Assembly (NCBI RefSeq): GCF_946886895.1
Contig: NZ_CAMPJO010000013.1
Location: 1-64,000 of the forward strand
Origin: an uncultured Marinobacter sp.
GTDB lineage: Bacteria > Pseudomonadota > Gammaproteobacteria > Pseudomonadales > Oleiphilaceae
DNA length: 64,000 bases
Direction: 5' to 3'
Of the stretch, positions 53,926-61,406 are shown piece by piece. A model generated the notes under the pieces. It was not told where the DNA came from and did no database searches. It worked only from the letters and a program-made list of their open reading frames with translations. A program made the translations under genes and the position numbers. Position 1 is the first letter of the stretch; the number at the start of each line of letters is the position of its first letter.

Positions 53926-54819
53926 TTACCGGGCCAGCATTCGCTCAAGCCGCTCATCTTTCGCCCGCCACTGGTCCCCCAACCAGTTTTTCACATTACG
54001 GCGGTGTTCGGCATCGGTTGAGTAATCCCGGCCTTTCAGGTGGTCGGGGATCTCTGCGGTGTGGATTTCCATTTTGACTTCCTTCACCCGGCCACAGATG
54101 AACTCCCAGAACGTCGGCGCGCCGTCCGGGTAGGCGATGGTCACGTCCACCAGGGTTTCTATGGCGTCGCCCATGGCATCCAAAACAAAGGCGGCACCAC
54201 CGGCCTTGGGGGTGAGCAGGTGGGTGTAGGCAGACTTCTGTTTGTCGTGCTTGGCCTGGGTAAAGCGGGTGCCTTCCACGAAGTTCATCACACTGACCGG
54301 CGTATGGCGGAACTGCTCGCAGGCCCGACGGGTGGCCTTGAGGTCTTCACCGCGTTTTTCCGGATGTTTGATCAGGTACTCTTTGGTGTAGCGCTTCATG
54401 AACGGGAAATCCAGGCCCCACCAGGCCAGGCCGATAACCGGGACCCAGATCAATTGCTGCTTGAGGAAAAACTTCAGGAACGGTGCCCGGTGGTTGAACA
54501 CCCGCTGCATGGCGAAGATATCCACCCAGCTCTGGTGGTTGGCCAGCACCAGGTACCAGCTTTCCCGTTTCAGGTTTTCGGCACCTGTGACATCCCATTG
54601 AGTGCCGTGCGTCAGTTTCATCCAGCCGGTGTTGCAGGCAACCCAGGCTTCGGCGATCCAGATGATGGCCCGGGTGCACAGGACTCTGAAGGCCTTGAGG
54701 GGGATGATGAGTTTCAGGATGGCCGGGATGTAGAGCAGGATGCACCAGAACAGGGTGTTGAGTCCCAGCAGGATGGAGTTGAGTACGCCGATAACGGGGG
54801 CGGGGAGGAAGCTGAGCAT
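53926..54819 (-). CDS. PlsC-family acyltransferase (YihG type)
   Basis: A 297-aa membrane acyltransferase. The HX4D motif is in LANHQSWVDIFA (His/Asp), and FVEGTRFTQAK provides the glycerol-phosphate-binding EGTR motif. The first 40 residues hold a hydrophobic anchor. It probably acylates lysophosphatidic acid at position 2. The sequence and length fit YihG-like proteins better than the housekeeping PlsC. ATG at 54819 follows AGGACCGCC; longer frames upstream are unlikely. Confidence 0.88.
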   Translation of the reverse strand: MLSFLPAPVIGVLNSILLGLNTLFWCILLYIPAILKLIIPLKAFRVLCTRAIIWIAEAWVACNTGWMKLTHGTQWDVTGAENLKRESWYLVLANHQSWVDIFAMQRVFNHRAPFLKFFLKQQLIWVPVIGLAWWGLDFPFMKRYTKEYLIKHPEKRGEDLKATRRACEQFRHTPVSVMNFVEGTRFTQAKHDKQKSAYTHLLTPKAGGAAFVLDAMGDAIETLVDVTIAYPDGAPTFWEFICGRVKEVKMEIHTAEIPDHLKGRDYSTDAEHRRNVKNWLGDQWRAKDERLERMLAR

Positions 54820-55058
54820 GGCGGTCCTGTTTTGGTGGTTGTGTCCGGTGGCTGCAATCATATCAATCAGAGGCAGGATTGGGCAGTGGCCCGAAGTGAC
54901 CGGTTTGCCCACCGGATGTGACAGATTTGCCATGGCGATCCCTGCTGCATCTGCTCTATTCTTGCCCCAGCCTGCGGGTGATGGTGTTATCGCCAATTTT
55001 TGTACTGCCCGCCTTGTGTTCGTCATACTTCCGGATCACAGCTTTTATGGACATTCCC

Positions 55059-56210
55059 ATGCCCAACCCCTTCAAATCGGCCGCTGCGCGGGCGGCAGGA
55101 CTTACCCGGCAAACCACTCTGTATGCCGGCAACGCCTTTGACCGGGTGTTCCGCGCCGCCAGCCTGGTGCAGGCGGGACGGACGCCGTTTGAGACCCTGT
55201 ACACCGACGGGCTGGTCAGCCTGCGCTATTACCCGCCGCTGGCCGAGGATTTTATCAAGCTGGACGGGGAAACCATCACGGTTGAGCGTAACGCCCACAA
55301 AACACCCATCGTGATTGTGCCGCCGCTGGCGGTGAATATGCTGATCTATGATCTGTTTCCCCAACGCAGTCTGGTACGGTTTCTTCGGGCCAAGGGGTTT
55401 GAGGTGTATCTGATTGACTGGGGCATGCCGACACGTGAGCACAGTCACTACAACCTGCACACCTATGTGGCCGAATTGCTGCCGGCCTATCTGAATCGGG
55501 TTCGGGAACACAGTGGTGAGCAGGAGCTGTCCCTGCACGGCTGGAGCATGGGCGGGATGTTTACCCTGTTTTACTCCGCCTTGAGCAATGATCAGCACGT
55601 GCGCAATGCCATTGTGCTCGGCTCTCCGATTGACAGCCACGCCTCGGGAATCCTGGGGCTTCTGAACCAGCGCATGGCGGATGTAGCCGGGTTTATCCGG
55701 AAGCGCACCGGGTTCCGACTTCATGATGTGAAACCACACTGGTTTCACACGCCGGGCTGGGCCAACACCATCGGTTTCAAGCTGACCAATCCGATCGCCA
55801 GCGTGATGAGTTACTGGGAACTGATCATTCGGTTGGGTGACCGGGAATTTGTCACCAATCACGCCACCACTTCGGCATTTCTGGACCGTATGGTGGCTTA
55901 CCCTGGAGGGATTATTCAGGACACCGTAGTTCGGGTCTGGATCGACAACCAGCTGTCGAGGGGCAAAATCCAGATCGGCGAAGACATTGCCAGGCTGGAA
56001 AATGTAAGTGCCAGCTTACTCGCCATTGCCGGCGCCGAGGACACCCTGGTGACGCCGGGTGCAGCCAAGCGGGTTATGGACCATGTGAGCTCTACCGACA
56101 AGACGTTTCGGGTTGTGCCCGGTGGCCATATGGGAATATTGGCGGGGAGCAAGGCACCGAAAGAAAGCTGGCTGGAACTGGCAGAGTGGCTGTCCGGGCG
56201 ATCTGACTAA
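55059..56210 (+). CDS. PhaC-like alpha/beta hydrolase with Ser nucleophile
   Basis: A 383-aa protein with the fold of class III PHA synthases: IVIVPPLAVNMLIYDLFPQR, the GFEVYLIDWGMPTREHSHYN block, the acid in IAGAEDTLVTP and the His in VPGGHMGILAGSK. The nucleophile elbow is LHGWSMGGMF, so Ser replaces the Cys that PHA polymerases need. It is more likely a hydrolase or depolymerase-like esterase. ATG at 55047 is an alternative start. No other PHA genes are near. Confidence 0.8.
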   Translation: MPNPFKSAAARAAGLTRQTTLYAGNAFDRVFRAASLVQAGRTPFETLYTDGLVSLRYYPPLAEDFIKLDGETITVERNAHKTPIVIVPPLAVNMLIYDLFPQRSLVRFLRAKGFEVYLIDWGMPTREHSHYNLHTYVAELLPAYLNRVREHSGEQELSLHGWSMGGMFTLFYSALSNDQHVRNAIVLGSPIDSHASGILGLLNQRMADVAGFIRKRTGFRLHDVKPHWFHTPGWANTIGFKLTNPIASVMSYWELIIRLGDREFVTNHATTSAFLDRMVAYPGGIIQDTVVRVWIDNQLSRGKIQIGEDIARLENVSASLLAIAGAEDTLVTPGAAKRVMDHVSSTDKTFRVVPGGHMGILAGSKAPKESWLELAEWLSGRSD

Positions 56211-56240
56211 AAGGCTTAGACGGCCTTTACCAAAGCTATG

Positions 56241-56356
56241 GGCGGGCATCGGGGAGGGCTTTCCAAAACTGTGCGGAGCCAGGGATGGCGGAGCCCAAGC
56301 GCCACATGGATGTGCCGCAAGGAGCGTGTTTTGGAAAGCCCTCCCCGATGCCCGCC
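56241..56356. repeat. Structured inverted-repeat element, copy 2
   Basis: Perfect 29-bp arms (56241-56269 and 56328-56356) enclose a 58-base core. In the core, GCCA-GGGA-TGGC (56278-56289) and CACA-TGGA-TGTG (56303-56314) can form small hairpins, giving a three-way junction. The plus-strand core aligns with the minus-strand core of the element at 46203-46304. It lies between converging genes, 30 bases past the PhaC-like stop and 9 bases before the end of the haloacid-dehalogenase gene, so it could also end transcription. Confidence 0.75.
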
Positions 56357-56365
56357 TCCACAGAG

Positions 56366-57037
56366 CTAGAGGCGCTCCAAGGTAGCGGGCAACTCAGAAA
56401 GACTACTTATAACCGCTGAGGGCTGGATGCCCCAATCTTCAAACACTTTATCCGGATCTCTCTGTACCCAGACGGCTAGCAAACCTGCAGCTCGGGCTCC
56501 GATAACATCCCAGGCATTGCTGGAAACAAGGCACAGGGGGTTTTCCCAGGAACCCGTGGCACGGCGCGCATAGGTATAGACAGCGGGATCGGGTTTAAAG
56601 CTTTTGATGTCATCCACCGAAACCAGGCCATCAAACTGCTCAAGTAAGTCATTGTGTCCCAGAACTTTTTCCAGAGCCGAGTAGCTTCCGTTAGAAAACG
56701 CGAACAATGGATACCGTCCCTTCAGGCTTTTCAGGGCCGGCAAGGAATCGTCAAACGCAGGCAGCGACAGATAAGCCGCCATCAGGGCATTTTCGCGTTC
56801 TTCGGATAGGGGCAGTTTGTGGGTGGCCATCGCGTAGCGCAATGCCTGCCGGGTGCAGACGCCGAAGTCTTCGTAGACTTTCATCAATCCCTTGCGGAAC
56901 GAGAACTCCAGTTGTTTCTCCCGCCAGAGCGCGGCCACTGCGCTGGCTCTGTCTCCGGCGTCCTCCGCCAGCAGGCGCGACATGCCCATGGGATCGACCA
57001 GGGTTCCGTAGACATCGAACACGAGGGTCATGGTCAT
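56366..57037 (-). CDS. Haloacid dehalogenase type II-like hydrolase
   Basis: A 223-aa HAD-superfamily enzyme. The nucleophile Asp8 is in LVFDVYGTLVD, the second motif is FAFSNGS, the Lys lies in KSFKPDPAVY and the last motif is VSSNAWDVIGARAAG. The SSNAWDVIGA block is typical of (S)-2-haloacid dehalogenases. Physiological substrate not known. GGAG precedes the start. Confidence 0.85.
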   Translation of the reverse strand: MTMTLVFDVYGTLVDPMGMSRLLAEDAGDRASAVAALWREKQLEFSFRKGLMKVYEDFGVCTRQALRYAMATHKLPLSEERENALMAAYLSLPAFDDSLPALKSLKGRYPLFAFSNGSYSALEKVLGHNDLLEQFDGLVSVDDIKSFKPDPAVYTYARRATGSWENPLCLVSSNAWDVIGARAAGLLAVWVQRDPDKVFEDWGIQPSAVISSLSELPATLERL

Positions 57038-57150
57038 CGAAGTAGCTCCTCATCTGGAAAGGGTCTTGTGGTCGTATACTCTGACCACAGTATCCGGGAT
57101 TGAATGATCACTCAACACTGACCAACAGGAGCTCACTTCCCCTACCGCCT

Positions 57151-58377
57151 ATGACTACCACCAAAACGCTTCTGATGATCCTGGCCCTGTCCACGACCAC
57201 AGCCTGTGCCACTACGCCGGAGCTCTACCGCCCCGGGCCCGAAATCCTTCGGGCGAAACCGGTGACCGACTTCGGCAACTACCTTGAGTCCGTGGAGGCC
57301 TACGTTGACGCCAACCTGGTTGCCGTGGAGGGTTTCGAGCGTGAGCAACAAGTCCGGTGGAATCTTCCCTACCGGCTCGCGCCGGCGGACAGCTGCGGAC
57401 CGGAAAGCAGAACCGGCATTCTGCTGGTGCATGGCCTGAGTGATTCGCCGTTCGTATTCCGGGATCTGGCCCGTTATCTGGCAGAGCGTTGCATCGAGGT
57501 CCGGACGTTGCTGCTGCAAGGCCACGGCACGCGCCCCGGGGATATGATCAGCGCCCGGGCCGCAGTCTGGCGGCAACAGGTGCGCCATCAGTTCGCAGCA
57601 CTCTCGGAGGAGGTAGACCGGGCGTTTATTGGTGGATTTTCCCTGGGCGGTGCTTTGGCCACAGAGTACGCAATAGCAGACCTCGGCCCACGACCGGAAG
57701 GCCTGGTGGCCATCGCACCGGCCTGGGAGCTCAACGGCCTGAGTGACTTCCTCTGGCTGGCGCCGGTTGCCGATGTTTTTGGCGATTTCGTGGAGAAGGA
57801 GCCGGAGCTTAACCCGGTCAAGTACGAGTCGTTCACCTTTAATGCCGGCAGCCAGATTGGTGACGTCATTTCGGCCATCCAGAGCCGGATGACCCGGCAC
57901 GAAACGCTGGACATCCCACTGTTTCTGGCAGCCACAGAAGCGGATTCAGTCATCAACCTTGACTACCTGGTGAGCCAGTTCCGCAATCGGTTCACCAACC
58001 CGAAGAACCGCATGATGATTTTCCGGGACACGCGGGCCACATGGAACGAGAACCTGGCGGACGACCGGATCTCTTTCCTGAACAGCTACCTGCCGCAGGC
58101 CACCATCCTCGAGTTTTCCCACCAGTCCCTGTTGATTGCGCCGGATAACGAACTCTACGGCCTGAACGCTCCCCTGCAGCGGTGCCTGGAACCCAACAAC
58201 CTGTCACTGGAGGCCTGCCGCCAGCTGCCGGAAGACGAGCTCTGGTTCAGTGCCTGGCACGACACCGATCGCCCGGTATTTACCAGCCGGCTGACCTACA
58301 ACCCCTGGTTCGGGGAACTGGCGAGGGCGATTTGGGAGTTCATTTCAGCCCCTGAATCAGGGTTTCGCTCTCAATAG
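57151..58377 (+). CDS. Lipoprotein alpha/beta hydrolase
   Basis: A 408-aa protein with a lipobox (LSTTTAC, Cys19). GILLVHGLSDSPFVFRDLAR is the oxyanion region, and FIGGFSLGGALATEY carries the Ser nucleophile. FLAATEADSVINLDY supplies a likely Asp and FSHQSLLIAP a likely His. It resembles lysophospholipase/esterase-type hydrolases of the envelope. The start at 57151 is chosen for the signal peptide; a TTG-initiated frame at 57100 would add 17 residues. Confidence 0.75.
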   Translation: MTTTKTLLMILALSTTTACATTPELYRPGPEILRAKPVTDFGNYLESVEAYVDANLVAVEGFEREQQVRWNLPYRLAPADSCGPESRTGILLVHGLSDSPFVFRDLARYLAERCIEVRTLLLQGHGTRPGDMISARAAVWRQQVRHQFAALSEEVDRAFIGGFSLGGALATEYAIADLGPRPEGLVAIAPAWELNGLSDFLWLAPVADVFGDFVEKEPELNPVKYESFTFNAGSQIGDVISAIQSRMTRHETLDIPLFLAATEADSVINLDYLVSQFRNRFTNPKNRMMIFRDTRATWNENLADDRISFLNSYLPQATILEFSHQSLLIAPDNELYGLNAPLQRCLEPNNLSLEACRQLPEDELWFSAWHDTDRPVFTSRLTYNPWFGELARAIWEFISAPESGFRSQ

Positions 58378-58382
58378 ACCTC

Positions 58383-58406
58383 CGAGTCAAACCACTGCTT
58401 GACTCG
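58383..58406. terminator. Hairpin after the lipoprotein hydrolase gene
   Basis: CGAGTCAA (58383-58390) and TTGACTCG (58399-58406) form a perfect 8-bp stem with an 8-base loop between the converging hydrolase and dctM genes. A short T-containing tail follows on the plus strand. Confidence 0.45.
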
Positions 58407-58469
58407 ATTGCAATTTGGCAAGATCAGACTGGCTACACAAGGTTGAGCGACAGGCGGACCAGATATCGT

Positions 58470-59771
58470 TCAAAACATCTTGCCCGGAAGCCAAAGCACC
58501 AGCACCGGGAACAAGAGCAGCAGGGCGATGCGCACCAGATCCGCCATCAAAAACGGCACGATGCCGCGGAAGATGGTGGATTGCCGGACGTCGCTGGCCG
58601 CGCCCTGGATCACGAACAGGTTCATGCCCACCGGCGGTGTGATCAAGCCGATTTCGGCGACAGTAACCACTATTATGCCGAACCAGACAGGGTCGAAACC
58701 CAGAGACGAGACGATGGGAAAGATGAACGGGATGGTCAACAGGACCATGGACAAGGCATCCATGACGCAGCCCAGTAACAGATAGAAAACAACGATGCAG
58801 AGCAGTGTCATCACCGGCGTCAGCCCCGCCCCTTCGATCAGGTCCACCAGGAAGAAGGGCAGATTCGAGGTCTCGATGAAGTAATTGAACAGCGCGGCAC
58901 CGATCAGGATCAGAAAGATCATGCCGGTGACCTCGGCGGCCTGCCAGACGCTGGCGAGGAACGTCGAGCGAGTCAAGGAGCCCGAGACCAGAGCGATAAG
59001 GAAGGCACCCAGGGCGCCGACGGCCGCCGCCTCGGTGGGTGAGAACCAGCCCAGATACATACCGCCGATCACCAGCAGGAAAAGACCCAGCACAGTCCAC
59101 ACCCGCCCGAGTACGGTCAGACGCTCACGCCAGCTGTGACGTTCCGCTGGCGGCCCAAGTTCCGGCTTCAACCATACCCATACCCAGGCGGCCGCCATGT
59201 ACAGCAGCATTGCGAGCAGGCCGGGAATGAGGGCAGCGATGAACAACTGGCCTATGGAGGTCCCCGTCAGCAGCCCATAGATTACCAGGATGATCGAAGG
59301 CGGAATCAGCACACCAAGCGTCCCGCCTGCAGCGATGGATGCCGTCGCCAGGCGATCGTCGTAGCCGTGTCGCCGCATCTCCGGCAGCGCCACGCCACAC
59401 ATGGTGGCGCTGGTGGCAAGGGATGATCCACATATAGCGCCGAACAGGGCGCAGGCACCGATGGTGGCCATGGCCAGTCCGCCCCGCAAATGGCCGGTAA
59501 AGGCGTTGACGGCATCATAAAGACTGCGGGACAGCCCCGCCTGTGCGGCGAAAATGCCCATCAGGATGAACAGCGGAACCACCGACAGATTGTAGGGGAA
59601 TACCGCCCCGAAGGGCGCCGCTCCGAGCACGAAGGCGGTGCCGCTCCAACCGTTCAGCAGTGTGAAGCCGCCAATGCCGGTCAGAGACATCGCCACCGCC
59701 ACCGGCACCCGGAAAAAAATCAGGATCACGGTGACGACAAAGCCCAGAAGGCCGATCACGGGGGGCGTCAT
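58470..59771 (-). CDS. TRAP transporter large permease DctM
   Basis: A 433-aa DctM-family permease with about 12 membrane segments. The family motifs are visible: GGFTLLNGWSGTAFVLG, ATSATMCGVALPEMRRHGYD, AAGGTLGVLIPPSIILVIYG, and the late GCVMDALSMVLLTIPFIFPI and LITPPVGMNLFVIQGAA. It forms the sodium-driven channel of a TRAP importer with the DctQ and DctP genes upstream on the same strand. Substrate not known, but the P450 neighbour suggests an organic acid or aromatic compound. Confidence 0.92.
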   Translation of the reverse strand: MTPPVIGLLGFVVTVILIFFRVPVAVAMSLTGIGGFTLLNGWSGTAFVLGAAPFGAVFPYNLSVVPLFILMGIFAAQAGLSRSLYDAVNAFTGHLRGGLAMATIGACALFGAICGSSLATSATMCGVALPEMRRHGYDDRLATASIAAGGTLGVLIPPSIILVIYGLLTGTSIGQLFIAALIPGLLAMLLYMAAAWVWVWLKPELGPPAERHSWRERLTVLGRVWTVLGLFLLVIGGMYLGWFSPTEAAAVGALGAFLIALVSGSLTRSTFLASVWQAAEVTGMIFLILIGAALFNYFIETSNLPFFLVDLIEGAGLTPVMTLLCIVVFYLLLGCVMDALSMVLLTIPFIFPIVSSLGFDPVWFGIIVVTVAEIGLITPPVGMNLFVIQGAASDVRQSTIFRGIVPFLMADLVRIALLLLFPVLVLWLPGKMF

Positions 59772-59784
59772 ATCGCGCGCTCCT

Positions 59785-60336
59785 TCAAGAAGAAGATCTG
59801 AACAGACCGGCGAGAGCTTGCAGCATCGCCAGCACCGCGGCGAGCACCGACAAGGCGGAGCCGACCAGCAGCGGGACCCAGTACCAGATCATGGGGATAC
59901 GAATGTTCTGCGAGACATCACCGAACATCATCTGCATCTTCGCCGCTTCCCAGCCGTAGTAAAGGATCAGGCCCATCAACACTACCCCGCCCAGCGAGGC
60001 AAGGGCGGCCAGCAGCGACTGGATGCGTCGGGGGAGAAACTGGCTGAGCAGGTCAACGCTGACGTGGGCGTCGCGGTGGAAGGCGAAGGGGATGGCTGCG
60101 AACCCGGTTGCCAGAATCAGCAACTGAACAATATCCACCACGCCGGGAATGGCTGTGTCGAAGAAGCGCAGCCCGATATCCACCACCGTGACGACCGCGG
60201 CCCCCAGCAAACAGGCGACACCGAACAGGGCCGTTGCACGAAAGACCAGGGCCACCACTCGGGACCAGATCCCCGGGCGGCGGCCCTGGTCGTCGACCCC
60301 GGTCCCGTTTGGCTTAGTTGGAGAACTCAGAGACAT
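59785..60336 (-). CDS. TRAP transporter small permease DctQ
   Basis: A 183-aa four-helix membrane protein of the DctQ family (ATALFGVACLLGAAVVTVVD; FAAIPFAFHRDAHVSVDLLS; IPMIWYWVPLLVGSALSVLA). It couples to DctM, whose start lies 13 bases downstream. The start at 60336 gives a 23-base overlap with the dctP end; a start at 60378 would add a basic stretch not usual in the family. Confidence 0.88.
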   Translation of the reverse strand: MSLSSPTKPNGTGVDDQGRRPGIWSRVVALVFRATALFGVACLLGAAVVTVVDIGLRFFDTAIPGVVDIVQLLILATGFAAIPFAFHRDAHVSVDLLSQFLPRRIQSLLAALASLGGVVLMGLILYYGWEAAKMQMMFGDVSQNIRIPMIWYWVPLLVGSALSVLAAVLAMLQALAGLFRSSS

Positions 60337-61334
60337 ACTTCTGCGCCGCCTCGTATATCTCCTGAGGATTCTCGACACCCTGGGCCTTCAGCGATTCGAG
60401 GTAACGGCTGATCATGGGCTGCAGTTCCTCGCGCCAGCGGGCACGCTCCGCGTCACTCAGCTCGGTGATCTCGTTACCCTGAGCCTTGACGGCGTCCAGG
60501 CCAGCCTGGTCCCACTTATCCCACCAGTCGCCGAACCTGGCCATCAGCGCGTCGCCGGAGAGACTGTCGATGCAGCCGCGAACATTCTCGGGCAGTGAGT
60601 CGTACTTGCGCTGGTTCATCACGAAGAAGAATGAGACCGTGTAGACGCCGCCGGCCAGATGGTAGTCCAGCACCTCGTCGAGTCGGAAGGACTTCACTGG
60701 GTCCCAGGGGAACACGGTGCCGTCAATCACGCCCTTCTGCAGGCTCTCGTATACCTGTCCGGGGGGGCATGCCCACTGGCTCGGCACCGAGTTCCTCAAG
60801 CATCATCGAGACGGCCGGGCTTGGAGTGCGGATACGCAGGCCTTCCAGATCTTCCATGGAGGTGACCTTGGTATCGCGGGTATGGATCACGCCGCCGTTG
60901 TGGGCATGCAGCGCCAACACCTTGAGACCCCGGTACTCCGGCTTCAAGTATTCCGGATAGAGCTTCCAGAGGGTGCGGCTGGCGACGCCGGCATCCGCTA
61001 CCAGGAAGGGGATGTCGATAATGGAGGTACGCGGGAATCGACCACGCGGGATACCGTGCAGGCCATGGGCGATATCGACTACGCCGGCCATCACCTGTTC
61101 CTGCTGGTTGGCGATCCCGCCCATTTGTGTGCCGCCGGGGTAGATCTGCACCTCGACCTGGCCGTCGGTACACTGGTTCAGATCCTCGGCCCAGGGCTCG
61201 ATAAAGTCGGTATGGATGCCGTGCACTGGCGGCAGAAAGTGACTCAGTTTCAGTGTGATCTTCTGTTGCGCCGCGGCCGGCATGGCCACCACCGCAGCCA
61301 GGGCAACCCCGGCAATCAGGCTTCGTTGGAACAT
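60314..61334 (-). pseudogene. TRAP solute-binding protein DctP, frameshifted
   Basis: The N-terminal part has a signal peptide (MFQRSLIAGVALAAVVAMPA) and DctP features (KLSHFLPPVHGIHTDFIEPW; LKVLALHAHNGGVIHTRDTK; LEGLRIRTPSPAVSMMLEEL). At the seven-G run 60761-60767 (C7 on the coding strand) the frame breaks; with six bases it continues into GQVYESLQKGVIDGTVFPWD and the C-terminal half, ending at 60314. Repaired length is about 339 aa, normal for DctP. This is either a sequencing error in the homopolymer or a slip that inactivates the receptor. Confidence 0.8.
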
Positions 61335-61406
61335 GGGCTAATCTCCTCATTGGCTATTGTTGTTTTATTCAATGCGACCGAGCCGCCTCCGGCTCTTGCG
61401 GCCGGT

